Assembly: GCF_017114995.1 (NCBI RefSeq)
Contig: NZ_JABXKL010000004.1
Location: forward strand, 39,427-103,426
Source: Nostoc sp. NMS9
GTDB lineage: Bacteria > Cyanobacteriota > Cyanobacteriia > Cyanobacteriales > Nostocaceae
Direction of reading: 5' to 3'
DNA length: 64,000 bases
Shown: positions 51,058 to 60,865 of the stretch, one piece after another
Layout of the letters: the number at the start of each line of letters is the position of its first letter
Numbering within the stretch: the stretch's first letter is position 1
Notes under the pieces: generated by a model
The model's database searches: none
What the model was told of the DNA's origin: nothing
Seen by the model: only the letters and a program-made list of their open reading frames with translations
Translations under genes and position numbers: made by a program

Positions 51058-51622
51058 AAAGACAGGGGGACAAGAGAGTAATAAATCTCCCTGTCCTTCT
51101 CATTAATTAAGGCAACTTACCTTTTGAGGTGCGATCGCATCACAATATTACATTATTAGTGCTTCTAACTCCTTGACACACCCACGGCTGCGTAAATATT
51201 GCTACGCTTATTCCCCCCTAAAAGCCGTGGGATTCTTATGCGGAACTTGCCTATGTCGGATTGCCCTCTGTTACAGGTTTATAGTTCATACCTACCGAAT
51301 TATAGATATAGCGCTTCTGAGTGAGTGCAATACAGACCTAAAAAAACAGTCCCTACCCTTACAAAAAGATTTATTTTCTCGAAACTCTTGCTGTCTGGGT
51401 GGGTAAAGATTAACATATCTGTGGGCAGAACCAATATCTTCTTAAATCAACCTAACACCAGTGAAAACCTTGGGCTGTCTATCTTAAATCTTGTTTAGCA
51501 CCAGTTAAGCTTATCTGCATATAGTGACTTAAGACCATTACCTGCTAGGTTATAAATCAGTACAGACTATACTATAGACAATTTACTCAAAACTCTTTCC
51601 AGCTTTAAAATCAGAGGTATCA
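51058..51622. other. Intergenic region with an IS-end-like hairpin
   Basis: 565 bp. The hairpin at 51181-51231 lies next to CTCCTTGACACACCCACGG, a sequence resembling ends of IS200/IS605-family elements in cyanobacteria. No transposase or TnpB sequence remains. A 77-codon frame at 51173-51406 overlaps the hairpin and looks non-coding. Confidence 0.45.
51181..51231. repeat. CCCACGGCT / AGCCGTGGG hairpin
   Basis: A perfect 9-bp stem (51181-51189 with 51223-51231) enclosing 33 nt. Confidence 0.7.
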
Positions 51623-52318
51623 ATGATTATAACTAATTTTAGCAAACAAACAAATGAATTTAAGGAATCTAAAGTACTCAAAGCGAAACCACATTGGCAA
51701 GGGCAAAATTTGAGTGATACTGCTGTCAAAGGTAAAGATACCAAGATGCGAGATCCTGCACCTGATAGTTCGATTTTGAATAACTTAAATCGTGGTCGAG
51801 TTGCTATTTTTATTGATGGCTTAAGCCTGTTCCATACAGCCTTACAACTCGGCATAGAAATTGACTACGTTAAATTGCTTTGTCATTTAACCAGCGGTTC
51901 CAGACTATTGCGTGCTTTTTTCTATACTGGGGTTGATATCAGTAATGAAAAGCAACAGGGTTTTCTATTGTGGATGCGTCGTAATGGCTATCGCGTAGTG
52001 GCAAAGGAACTCGTTGTACCAAGCGAGAATTTCAAAAAATCAAATCTGAACGTAGAAATTGCTGTAGATATGATAACTTTAGCTCCTTACTATGATACAG
52101 CGGTTTTAGTCAGTGGCGATGGAGATTTAGCTTATGCTGTGAACGCTGTCAGCAGAATGGGGGTTCGGGTGGAAGTAGTCAGTCTGCAAACAACGACTAG
52201 TGAAAGTTTGATTGATGTTGCCGACTGCTTCATTGACCTCGATAGTATTAAAACATACATTCAAAAAGATTCTAATCTTGGTTATAGTTATCGCACAGTG
52301 TCAAATTCAAACCTCTAA
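51623..52318 (+). CDS. NYN-domain protein (LabA/DUF88 family)
   Basis: 231 residues. After a variable 50-residue N-terminus comes the PIN-like NYN domain: RVAIFIDGLSLFHTAL, RAFFYTGVDISNEKQ, NVEIAVDMITLA and TAVLVSGDGDLAYAVNAV, with the conserved acidic residues. LabA-type proteins act in circadian output in cyanobacteria and NYN domains are putative ribonucleases. The exact role here is unknown. Confidence 0.85.
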   Translation: MIITNFSKQTNEFKESKVLKAKPHWQGQNLSDTAVKGKDTKMRDPAPDSSILNNLNRGRVAIFIDGLSLFHTALQLGIEIDYVKLLCHLTSGSRLLRAFFYTGVDISNEKQQGFLLWMRRNGYRVVAKELVVPSENFKKSNLNVEIAVDMITLAPYYDTAVLVSGDGDLAYAVNAVSRMGVRVEVVSLQTTTSESLIDVADCFIDLDSIKTYIQKDSNLGYSYRTVSNSNL

Positions 52319-52427
52319 TTAAGAAGAAGCGGAGAGTGGGAGACACGGGGACACGGTTAAAGATATCTTTGTGTCTCTGTGTCTCCGTGTCTTCTCTCTG
52401 CCCATTTTGCTCGACCCTATATTTCAG

Positions 52428-53138
52428 ATGGATATTTTAATAGTCGAAGATGAACCAGAAATTGCTCGTTTAATCGAACTCTCTTTAGAAAAAGAAGGAT
52501 TTTTTTGTCGCACTAGCCGCGATGGCATGAATGCTTTGCGGATGTTTCAAGAGCAACCACCTGATTTAATCATTCTAGATTTAATGATTCCTGGTTTGGA
52601 TGGGTTGGAAGTTTGTGCCCGAATTCGCCAGAAACCAGGTGCAAAAGATCCTTATATTCTAATGCTCACCGCTAAGGGTGAAGAAATTGACCGCGTCATT
52701 GGTCTATCTACTGGTGCTGATGATTATATGGTCAAACCCTTTAGCCCCAGAGAGTTGGTAGCTAGGGTGCGGGCACTATTACGGCGTAGCCTCCGCCAAG
52801 GGGGACAACATCAAGTCAATCGTACCCAACACTTTATTGTTGATGTAGACCAGCGCACTGCCAGTCGTCAGATGAAATCTCAAGAAGTTGAAATTTTGGA
52901 CTTAACTACCCTAGAATTTAACTTGCTAACCACCTTTGTCAGCAATCCTGGTCGAGTTTGGAACCGCACTCAATTAATTGATAAACTGTGGGGAGATAAT
53001 TTTTTTGGCGATGAACGAGTGGTAGATACTCATGTAGCTCGGTTGCGAAAAAAGATTGAACCCGATCCGGCAAATCCCACTTTTATTAAAACTGTTGTTG
53101 GGGTGGGCTATAAATTTGAAGATCCTCTGGTAGCGTAA
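52428..53138 (+). CDS. OmpR/PhoB-family response regulator
   Basis: 236 residues from the ATG at 52428. The receiver domain has IVEDEPEIARLIE, the phospho-acceptor Asp51 in LIILDLMIPG, and MVKPFSPRELVARV. The C-terminal winged helix has LTTLEFNLLTTFVSNPGRVW and VDTHVARLRKKIEPDP. It is a DNA-binding regulator, 5 bp upstream of its kinase gene. Confidence 0.93.
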   Translation: MDILIVEDEPEIARLIELSLEKEGFFCRTSRDGMNALRMFQEQPPDLIILDLMIPGLDGLEVCARIRQKPGAKDPYILMLTAKGEEIDRVIGLSTGADDYMVKPFSPRELVARVRALLRRSLRQGGQHQVNRTQHFIVDVDQRTASRQMKSQEVEILDLTTLEFNLLTTFVSNPGRVWNRTQLIDKLWGDNFFGDERVVDTHVARLRKKIEPDPANPTFIKTVVGVGYKFEDPLVA

Positions 53139-53143
53139 ATGTT

Positions 53144-54232
53144 ATGAAGATGGGGCTGAGAGGGCGGCTATTTTTCTCCCACTTAGTAGTAATGATTGTG
53201 GGGGTAGCTAGTCTGGTAAGCATCAGCAAAATCTCTTCTCCCCGCTTGTTTGTCTTGCATTTGGAACGATTAGAAAATCAGGGGTTTGACTTAATCGATG
53301 TCCGTACTGAATTGGTTACAGGATTTGAACTTGCTTGGCAGCGTAGCACTCTTTGGTCAGTCTTAGTCGGCACTACCGCCGCCGGAGGATTGAGTTACTG
53401 GGTATCCAGACGGATTATGCAGCGATTGACCGAGATGGAACAAATCACCCAAAAATTTGCTGCTGGTCAGATGGATGCAAGATTACCTGTGTCTGATATT
53501 CCAGAACTTAGTGGATTGAGTACTAGTTTCAACCGAATGGCAGCCAGTTTAGAAGGGGTAGAAGCGCGGCGGCGAGAAGTGATTGGAGATATGACCCATG
53601 AACTCCGAACACCATTAACTGTAGTGCGCGGTTACTTGGAAGAACTGGCTGATGGGGAAATTGAAGCGTCTCCTGAAATCTATCGGCGTTTAGCCAAAGA
53701 AACTCGACGCTTAGAACGGTTAGTGAACGATTTACAAGAACTATCTAAGGCAGAAGCTGGTTATCTACCAATTAATATCCAACGGGTAAATTTGTATCCG
53801 TTGTTAGAGTCATTAGTGGAGAAATTTACCGACCAACTATTAGAAGATGGGCCAGTTTTGCTCTTGCAATGTCCGTCTGTGCTACCTCCTGTATTGGCAG
53901 ATATTGACCGCACAGAACAGGTATTGGTTAATTTGCTAGGTAATGCAGTACGTTACACTAACGAAGGTTCAATTACCATTAGTGCTGGGACTGAAGCATC
54001 TCAACTCTGGATTGCGGTTAGTGATACAGGTATTGGTATCGCTCCAGAAAATTTGCCTCATGTGTTTGAGCGCTTTTGGCGAGCTGACCAATCGCGTGAT
54101 CGCCATTCGGGAGGTACTGGTATTGGTTTAACTATTTCCCGCCGTTTGATTGAACTACAAGGCGGTCAAATTCAGGTAGAAAGCGAATTGGGAGTTGGCA
54201 GTACGTTTCGCTTTTTTCTGCCTTTGGCTTGA
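53144..54232 (+). CDS. Membrane sensor histidine kinase
   Basis: 362 residues. Two membrane segments (about 10-27 and 68-86) bracket a short periplasmic stretch; then HAMP, HisKA with His152 in DMTHELRTPLTVVRGYL, and an ATPase domain (NLLGNAVRYT; VSDTGIGI; GGTGIGLTISRRL). Cognate to the preceding regulator. The small sensor region suggests sensing through the membrane or a partner. Confidence 0.93.
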   Translation: MKMGLRGRLFFSHLVVMIVGVASLVSISKISSPRLFVLHLERLENQGFDLIDVRTELVTGFELAWQRSTLWSVLVGTTAAGGLSYWVSRRIMQRLTEMEQITQKFAAGQMDARLPVSDIPELSGLSTSFNRMAASLEGVEARRREVIGDMTHELRTPLTVVRGYLEELADGEIEASPEIYRRLAKETRRLERLVNDLQELSKAEAGYLPINIQRVNLYPLLESLVEKFTDQLLEDGPVLLLQCPSVLPPVLADIDRTEQVLVNLLGNAVRYTNEGSITISAGTEASQLWIAVSDTGIGIAPENLPHVFERFWRADQSRDRHSGGTGIGLTISRRLIELQGGQIQVESELGVGSTFRFFLPLA

Positions 54233-54368
54233 GACAAAACCTTGGGTTCTGAGGGATTGACACAAGGTAGTCATGGCTGTGTCATACCCAATTGCTAATT
54301 TGAAAGTATCCAAAATCTTGGTTTGTTGATGAATGCCAGGATTTTAGAAATGCATAGAGTGTAACATT

Positions 54369-54470
54369 ATGTCTACTTTTATTTTGGCTACTTTTTTGGT
54401 TAGTTTACTCAGTGCTTCGGGTTATGCTGCGATCGCCTACCTGTTCCCTCAAAATCGTTCCCAAGACTGA
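54369..54470 (+). CDS. Very small single-pass membrane protein
   Basis: 33 residues: MSTFILATFLVSLLSASGYA, then AIAYLFPQNRSQD. One hydrophobic segment spans nearly the whole protein. It recalls the tiny subunits of cyanobacterial membrane complexes, but I cannot assign a family. There is no strong ribosome site. Confidence 0.45.
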   Translation: MSTFILATFLVSLLSASGYAAIAYLFPQNRSQD

Positions 54471-54523
54471 CCAATTAAAATAATTCGTAATTCGTAGTTA
54501 AAAATTGAATTACGAATTAGTAA

Positions 54524-55405
54524 TTAGTTAATTTCCTTTCTCAATAATTCTGGAATTTCAGAAGGGCGTTCAGCTACTGTCACTTCCGCTTCTTTTAAAG
54601 CAGCTAATTTACTTTGGGCTGTGCCAAAATTAGGATCGCGTCCGATAACTGTTGCTAAAGTCCCGGTTTGGCGCCAAGTTTTTCCTGGTGGTGCAAGTCT
54701 ACCTGCAATGTAGGCAATTACTGGTTTATCAATTGCCTCAGCAATGTACCGCGCTGCTGCTTCTTCACTACCACCACCAGGTTGACCTACTAAAACGATC
54801 GCTTGTGTGGTTTCATCCTCATCGAGAATTTGCAGCCATTGCAAAAATGAGGAACCGACGATCGCATCACTACCAATACTGACACTAATCGACTGCCCTA
54901 AACCTGCTTTTGTTAATTCGTAGGCAATTTCGTAGGTGAGGGTACTGCTACGACTAACGATCCCCACTGTTCCAGGGGTATAAAATTCGCTGGGTTGAGT
55001 TCCTAAGAGAATTTTTCCCGGTACAATGATCCCCGGACTATTTGGCCCGATTACCAAAGTTTCACAGGCTTCGGCTTTGCGGAGTAATTGCACCATATCC
55101 AAAGGCGGCACACCAGCAGTAATAATAATGATCTGGCGAATATTAGATGCGATCGCTTCTAATGCTGCATCTAACACATCGTAAGGATCTACACAAATAA
55201 TTGTTGTGTCAATTGCCCCAAATTGTTCTGTTACCTCCTCTACTAAATCCAATACTGGCAGTCCATGCAGTTCCTGTCCGCCGCATCCAGGATTGACACC
55301 AGCTACTAAATTTGTGCCATAAGCTTTCATTTGATCGACATGAGTGCTTGATATAAATTCACAAAAGCCTTGAATTAAGACTTTACTTTCTGGCGTTAGG
55401 TTCAT
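54524..55405 (-). CDS. SucD-like protein lacking the phosphohistidine
   Basis: 293 residues, similar throughout to succinyl-CoA ligase alpha: GTNLVAGVNPGCGGQELHGL, IITAGVPPLDM, VIGPNSPGIIVPG, GTVGIVSRSSTLTYE and GQPGGGSEEAAARYI. At the site where the family has KRMGHAGAI, this protein has KTWRQTGTL, so Gln stands in for the catalytic His. It may be non-catalytic or have a changed reaction. Partner gene (SucC-like) lies 297 bp upstream. Confidence 0.8.
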   Translation of the reverse strand: MNLTPESKVLIQGFCEFISSTHVDQMKAYGTNLVAGVNPGCGGQELHGLPVLDLVEEVTEQFGAIDTTIICVDPYDVLDAALEAIASNIRQIIIITAGVPPLDMVQLLRKAEACETLVIGPNSPGIIVPGKILLGTQPSEFYTPGTVGIVSRSSTLTYEIAYELTKAGLGQSISVSIGSDAIVGSSFLQWLQILDEDETTQAIVLVGQPGGGSEEAAARYIAEAIDKPVIAYIAGRLAPPGKTWRQTGTLATVIGRDPNFGTAQSKLAALKEAEVTVAERPSEIPELLRKEIN

Positions 55406-55702
55406 AAAAAATTACCGTAAGTTTGACAACCCAGCGCCTTCAACCACTGGGTATAGAAACGACACATTTACAGTGTCGTATTAATTCAATTTTTACTGAA
55501 ATTCTAAAAATTAGTCTGGAAGCTGAGTATTCCAAAAGTCAGAAAACGCGCCTCTGGCTAAGAATATCCAGTTTGAATGCACTATATAATTTAGTCCCAA
55601 AAAGCAAAGCTGTACTTGATTTGAGGATCAAATTCAAAAATTTATACCCGACGGTAAAAATTAATAATTTTTGATTTTTGAATTGGAACACAATGACATT
55701 CA
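55406..55702. other. Spacer between the SucC-like and SucD-like genes
   Basis: 297 bp, unusually long for a sucCD pair. A plus-strand frame (55423-55674) has no recognisable features, so I leave it out. Confidence 0.5.
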
Positions 55703-56929
55703 CTATCTTTTATTAACCGTTGGTTTAGCAAGGAGAACTGCTGCTGCCACCGCCTCATCTAAATTTTCTACCACGACAAGGGCATCGGTGTGGGTTTTTA
55801 GTGTTGTCAAATATTTTCTCACAGTGTTAAATTCAGAACCAGCAAGGCGGACAACTAAGGATGGAAAATTAAGCTGTCGCCGAACTTTACTACCATTAGA
55901 ACGTACAACCTGTGATTGAAGTTCGCTGTCGTCTTGCTGCACAACTCTAGCTATAACTTCAGCCACTTCCTCAGTTTGCGGAATGCTACCCAGAAAGTTA
56001 ATTAGTATTACTTGAATGCTTTTATCAGCCTCCAGCATTTTCAAACCTGTTTCTAGGCGATCGCGGAAGGTAGTTGGTGTAGTATCTGTAAGGAAAGCAT
56101 GACGTAGATTCAAACAAACACCTGGATTGCCACCAGCATTCGCAACTAAATCTAAAGTTGCCATCACTGAACCAGTACCATTACCTAAAATACCGATTTT
56201 TCCATGCATTTGCACACCATCCCAGTCGCCCAAAATACCATTGATTTCAGTAGTGGTATGACGACTGATAATTTTTGCTGCCATCTCGGCGAGATCGGGA
56301 TGACGCTTGATCGACCGTTCGTTGACCCTGACTTTACCATTAAGAGCCATAACTTGACTAGTAGTACTGACTGCCAAGGGATTAATTTCGACTAAATCCA
56401 GGTCTTTTTGGACAAATAAGTGGTACATCTTCTCCACAACGCTGCTTACCGACTGCATCAGCGTCCCTTGCAAACCCATTTTCAAAGCCAATCGTCGAGC
56501 ATAGAATGGCGAGAATTCCTGCTCCACGACAACGTAGTGCATTCTTTCCCCAGCCGATTCCCAATCGATGTCTGCTTCTTTGCAACCTAAAAGTACCGGT
56601 CGGCAGGCAGCAGTATCCAAAACTACTGCTAGATAAAATTCTTGGTTGGCGTCGTATTTAGATTCTGCCAGTACAACTTCCGGCAATTCGCCCCATATTG
56701 GTAAACTAAAGATATTTTGAGCTGCTGCGATCGCATCGATAGTCGTTTGGGCAAACCTGACTCCACCCGCTTTTGCCCGTTCCGCTCCGTGGACTTGAGA
56801 TTTCAGTACAATTGGAAAGCGAATTTTTAACCGTTTCAAATCTGTAGGATGGTCAATTCGTTGGGAAGGCAATACCGGAATGCCTATCTTCGCAAACCAT
56901 TCTTTAACTTGGTACTCTAATAAATCCAT
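55703..56929 (-). CDS. SucC-like protein (divergent beta subunit)
   Basis: 408 residues from the ATG at 56929 (MDLLEYQVKEWFAKIGIPVL). ATP-grasp features: VLKSQVHGAERAKAGGVRF, LDLVEINPLAV, and GKIGILGNGTGSVMATLDLV. The family LDVGGGA loop is replaced by LNLRHAF and the INIFGGI motif by INFLGSI. It fits a SucC homologue that has drifted from succinyl-CoA ligase; it may act on another acyl-CoA with the SucD-like protein. Confidence 0.8.
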   Translation of the reverse strand: MDLLEYQVKEWFAKIGIPVLPSQRIDHPTDLKRLKIRFPIVLKSQVHGAERAKAGGVRFAQTTIDAIAAAQNIFSLPIWGELPEVVLAESKYDANQEFYLAVVLDTAACRPVLLGCKEADIDWESAGERMHYVVVEQEFSPFYARRLALKMGLQGTLMQSVSSVVEKMYHLFVQKDLDLVEINPLAVSTTSQVMALNGKVRVNERSIKRHPDLAEMAAKIISRHTTTEINGILGDWDGVQMHGKIGILGNGTGSVMATLDLVANAGGNPGVCLNLRHAFLTDTTPTTFRDRLETGLKMLEADKSIQVILINFLGSIPQTEEVAEVIARVVQQDDSELQSQVVRSNGSKVRRQLNFPSLVVRLAGSEFNTVRKYLTTLKTHTDALVVVENLDEAVAAAVLLAKPTVNKR

Positions 56930-57578
56930 TGATACACCTTGTATTGACACTTTCCCAGATTTTGGTTAGTCCTGTCTTGATATTTTGCAGCACCTTTATT
57001 GCAGAATTAACCTTTTTGCAGCTATAAAAACTTATTTTTCACGGATCAATTTTATCGAATTCAGTAAATTAAGCATATTAATTTTGATAGTCAACTTGTT
57101 TGTGCCAGAGCCACAACACATAATTAATCTCCTCAGCAAGTTTCCCAGCATAGAAGATAACTAGCATTTTTGTCAAAACCCTCTGACATAGCATCGTTTT
57201 CTTAACCTTTAGATAATTTGGTAAAAATTGCTCTGCAACTAAAATTTCGCAAAGCAGTAGCTTTTGTGAATTTAATTATCGCAAAGTAATGCAGTGAAAA
57301 TACTCAAATCCTTTATTATTCCCATTTTTTATTTGTAATTTATATCTGAAGACAGATTATTTAATTTTGCATCTAGCGCTGTAAAAATGTATCACCACGA
57401 ACAATAACTACTTTTTTAATTTTTGGTGAAAAGTCAGAATTTGTGTTAGAAAGTTGGTCGTTCAGATTCTCAGGCTGTGGTTGGTTAAACTGTGCATTTG
57501 CATTCAAAAAACCTAAAAAGTTCATTTCATCCCCTTAAAGATAATCAAAACAATATAGAAGTTCAGCGGGAAAGCTCT
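56930..57578. other. Divergent intergenic region
   Basis: About 650 bp, AT-rich, between the SucC-like gene and the membrane protein gene. Promoters of both should be here. I see no repeats or gene of note; a GTG at 57492 could extend the downstream gene by 29 codons. Confidence 0.45.
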
Positions 57579-59333
57579 ATGAAAGTAGCAGTCCAGCAGG
57601 AAGATTTACAGCTTTTAGCCAAAACTTTGCAAGAACAATTACTTGTAGAAGTCTCAACCGCTGAAGTCTTCGAGGTTAAGTGCGTCGTCAATAAAGGCGA
57701 GCTAATGATTTTAACGCAACACGCGTCAGATGTAATAGTTGACGCTCAACTAGTTTTTGCAGTCATTGAGGAGGTACTTCAGTCTCTAGCACCCCACAAA
57801 GAGCAGCGGGTGCAATGTTTCCTGAGAGTTTTTGGCGAACAACTCCCTTATACTAAATGTTTCTTGGCGTTGAAGCCGACCGGGGGATGGGTAGCAGGGG
57901 GGGATGAGGAAGCACAAGGAGATGAGGAAGTAATATCCCTCTCATCATCTCTGACATATTCTCCATCAATCAATGAGAGTGAAGAAGAAGAAGAAGAACT
58001 GTTTGACCCGTTTGCAGATGTGCCGAATTTGTCGGCTTCAAAGCCAGGATTCCAGGTCAAACCTATCCTACTAGCTGCGGCGTTGGTGGTAATTATAGTT
58101 TTAGGCGGTGGTGCTTACTTATTGACTCGCCCTTGCGTGATGTCTGAGTGTAAAGAAATACAAAATGCCAAGCAATTAAAAACAAAATCTCCGCAACTGA
58201 TGCGCCGCGCCAAGTCTGAAAAAGAATTAGTAGCTGTACAACAGCAACTTGCAACAGCCAGTGCAGACCTGAATGTGATTCCTAGTTGGTCGCCTCGTTA
58301 CCAGCTGTCACAGGAACTAAAAGCAAATTTGTCTGGGAGAGCAGAAAAAATCAATCAGGTGGTCAAAGCTTTGCAAACGGCATCTTTGGCAACACAAAAA
58401 GTTCAAACTCCTGCATCTAGCTTAGAGGAATTACAAACTAGGCAACACTTATGGCGACAGGCTATAGCACCACTAGAAAGTATAAGTTCCAGTAGTGAAC
58501 TCTATGGGTTGGTACAGGGTAAATTACTGAATTATCGTGTCCGTTTGCACGCTGTAAATCAACAGATATTTATTGAGGAAAAATGGCTGAAAAAACTAAC
58601 AGTGGCAAAAGGTGTAGCCGTTGCAGCCGAGAAGCAAGAAGCTACTGCTAAATCTTTGAATGACTGGCAAAAGGCGCAGTCTACTTGGCTGGTGGTAATT
58701 AATGCCTTGAATACCATTCCCCGAAATAGCGTAGGATACCAAGAAGCCCAAAAGCTGTTGGTAGATTATAAACCTAAGTTAGTATTAGTACGCGATCGCG
58801 CTACTAAAGAACAATTAGCTGTTAAAACCTACCAACAGGCACTTAGCACTGCCAAGCAAGCCAAAGTTTATCAACAACAAAACCAATGGCAAGCAGCGGC
58901 GATATATTGGGATCAGGCTTTGCAAACTGCTAAAAAAGTTCCCCAAGATAGCTTGTACTACACTCAAGCTCAGTCTCTGATCGAACCCTATTCAGCTGCG
59001 CTTAAACAAGCACAAGAAAAACTACAAGTTGTTAGTAGTTTGCAACAAACCCGCACTGACTTGGATAAGACCTGTACTAATGGAATTCGGATTTGCACCT
59101 TTAGTATGGACAATGCAGGAATTATTGTCCGACTAACCCCTGAGTATGACCAAATAAGGCAAAATAACTTGGCTAATCCTTATTCTAAGAATTCGGATAC
59201 TGCTGTTGATGTTACCAATCACTTGCAAATCTTGCGAGAAGCCCTAGCCGTAATTGGTGATAATGCCAATCTGTCCCTTTTTCTTTATGATTCCCAAGGT
59301 CAAGTAATTTATACGCGGACTTTAGGCGGGTAA
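57579..59333 (+). CDS. Large single-pass membrane protein with helical repeat region
   Basis: 584 residues from the ATG at 57579 (MKVAVQQEDLQLLAKTLQEQ). An alpha/beta N-terminal domain (about 1-105) is followed by an acidic linker with a GATGAGGAAG-derived repeat and a Glu run (SINESEEEEEELFDPF), a membrane segment (ILLAAALVVIIVLGGGAYLL), and a long helical domain rich in Gln/Lys with TPR-like spacing (YQQALSTAKQAKVYQQQNQW). No known family assigned. Likely inner-membrane, with the helical part outside. Confidence 0.75.
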   Translation: MKVAVQQEDLQLLAKTLQEQLLVEVSTAEVFEVKCVVNKGELMILTQHASDVIVDAQLVFAVIEEVLQSLAPHKEQRVQCFLRVFGEQLPYTKCFLALKPTGGWVAGGDEEAQGDEEVISLSSSLTYSPSINESEEEEEELFDPFADVPNLSASKPGFQVKPILLAAALVVIIVLGGGAYLLTRPCVMSECKEIQNAKQLKTKSPQLMRRAKSEKELVAVQQQLATASADLNVIPSWSPRYQLSQELKANLSGRAEKINQVVKALQTASLATQKVQTPASSLEELQTRQHLWRQAIAPLESISSSSELYGLVQGKLLNYRVRLHAVNQQIFIEEKWLKKLTVAKGVAVAAEKQEATAKSLNDWQKAQSTWLVVINALNTIPRNSVGYQEAQKLLVDYKPKLVLVRDRATKEQLAVKTYQQALSTAKQAKVYQQQNQWQAAAIYWDQALQTAKKVPQDSLYYTQAQSLIEPYSAALKQAQEKLQVVSSLQQTRTDLDKTCTNGIRICTFSMDNAGIIVRLTPEYDQIRQNNLANPYSKNSDTAVDVTNHLQILREALAVIGDNANLSLFLYDSQGQVIYTRTLGG

Positions 59334-59426
59334 GTAGAATACCCAGTGAAGTATAAAGGATGAATTGTACATTAACTAATTATTTGTCAATTTAACAAAA
59401 TATTGTCACAGCATTTCAAATACCTA

Positions 59427-59465
59427 AAACCCTGACATAGTAAGGATTATGTCAGGGTTTTTGCT
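59427..59465 (+). terminator. Strong Rho-independent terminator
   Basis: AAACCCTGACATA (59427-59439) pairs with TATGTCAGGGTTT (59448-59460), followed by TTTTG. It lies about 100 bp after the membrane protein gene. Confidence 0.85.
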
Positions 59466-59597
59466 CTTTAAAGAAAATAGCGATCGCACCAGTGGGTGAA
59501 GATAACAGATTTTAGAAAATGACTTCACAATCAACCCAAGCAGTTGCCCAACAATTGGATGATATTCCAATTAATAGTGAAAAATTACAGATTTTAA

Positions 59598-59669
59598 AGC
59601 GGGAGATGGGACTCGAACCCACGACGTTCACCATGGGAAGGTGACATTCTACCACTGAATTACACCCGC
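59598..59669 (-). tRNA. tRNA-Gly (anticodon CCC)
   Basis: Reading the minus strand: acceptor GCGGGTG, D-arm ATTC-AGTGGTA-GAAT, anticodon arm TCACC-TTCCCAT-GGTGA with CCC at positions 34-36, T-arm GTGGG-TTCGAGT-CCCAT, acceptor CTCCCGC and discriminator T. One U-U mismatch in the acceptor stem (6:67). CCA is not encoded. Confidence 0.92.
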
Positions 59670-59840
59670 GAATTCTTACCATAAACTTATGGCTAAAATT
59701 AAGCATACCACTATTTACAGCTGTTTTCAATTGGCTAGCAAATACACTATTTTGACAACTGCTGATGCATGAGTCCTATGGCTGTTCAGATTAGGAAATT
59801 TTTTTAGCTAGCTGATGACGGCACTTACTACAATATTTAA

Positions 59841-60446
59841 CTAAAGAACAATGTCCTCGCCTCGCTCAGTGAAGCGAACCTCTTTAATATTCCATTGAGC
59901 ATTACTCGTTAGGGTTTTGCGGAGACTGCCAAACAGAGCAAACTGTTCACAACTAGAAAGAGAAGTTATTTGCCGCTTTGACTCAGGAGATATTCGTAAA
60001 TCAACTGTAGCAATGCCATTTTTGATGTTGACACGATACCCAGACAAGCTAAAGTCGCTTGTATCTCGTTTTTCCAAGATTTTACTCACGACATTTGTCA
60101 CTGGTTCATCGGCTGGTACTGAAACCTTTTCTGGAATTAGTTTTTGACATTGGGTATCACTTGTATATAGTGTTACGCTAGTATTTTTCCTAGTGGCAAC
60201 TTTAGAAGTTGATGAGGAAGGCGTATTTTCCTTAGAAGATTCTTGATTAGGAGATTTTTCTCTCAACTGAGCTACGCTAGGAATTTGGCTGGGAGTCTGA
60301 GACGATAAGCTATTCGTCGGTGCTGTAGTAGGGTATGACGTTGCGCTGTCAATATTACTCGCGGTAGGGTTAGAACTACAACTACCGAGACTCACAACCA
60401 TTGTCACAAAAATAAGGGGTAAAAAATATCTCTTGATTGTGTTCAT
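59841..60446 (-). CDS. GerMN-domain lipoprotein
   Basis: 201 residues. A lipoprotein signal peptide ends in VVSLGSC with Cys23 as the lipidated residue. A Ser/Thr/Pro-rich linker (about 25-90) leads to a GerMN domain: TSVTLYTSDTQCQKLIPEKV, GYRVNIKNGIATVDLRI and the final VRFTERGEDIVL. Expected to be exported and attached to a membrane. Function in cyanobacteria is unknown. Confidence 0.85.
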   Translation of the reverse strand: MNTIKRYFLPLIFVTMVVSLGSCSSNPTASNIDSATSYPTTAPTNSLSSQTPSQIPSVAQLREKSPNQESSKENTPSSSTSKVATRKNTSVTLYTSDTQCQKLIPEKVSVPADEPVTNVVSKILEKRDTSDFSLSGYRVNIKNGIATVDLRISPESKRQITSLSSCEQFALFGSLRKTLTSNAQWNIKEVRFTERGEDIVL

Positions 60447-60865
60447 AAATTTTGCTTATAAATGATGTTGCTGTTATCGATTTCAGTATCGCCGATAACA
60501 ATTCCGCATAATTTTGTGAATATTGAGCCAGTCTATAAAGTGTCAAACCGAACTCTATTAAAGTCAAATTTTATACTACATGTAAAAATTACAAAATCTG
60601 CTATTCAAGGAGCGATGTCTGACGACAAGCGGCTTCTCTACGAGATGCTTTGCGAATGCGTCTACGTTAATCCCAAAAAGCTTGACTAAAACAAGTAGGA
60701 ATGCAGTAAACCAGAGAATTGCTGCAACCAGTAGCACTGCATCTGCACTTGCTGCTCATGTCAAATAAATTTGGCAAGAGTAAAATCAACTTCTTGCAGA
60801 GTAGGGGGAAATCGTGCTGTTTTAGAAAAACTTGTGCTTTTAGGTTACTGATTAAAAGCAAATTA
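60447..60865. other. Intergenic region with dispersed repeat
   Basis: 419 bp. A GCGATGTCTGACGACAAGCG...CGAATGCGTCTACGTT variant of the dispersed repeat lies at about 60612-60666. Small frames here lack any support. Confidence 0.5.

Noticed and set aside
51173..51406. 77-codon plus-strand frame after cysK
   Set aside because: It overlaps the IS-end-like hairpin and shows no domain or sensible composition.
55423..55674. 83-codon plus-strand frame between the SucD-like and SucC-like genes
   Set aside because: It lies antisense to the presumed operon spacer and has no recognisable features or ribosome site.
60462..60689. 75-codon frame upstream of the GerMN gene
   Set aside because: Its 3' part is the dispersed GCGATGTCTGACGAC-type repeat; probably non-coding.
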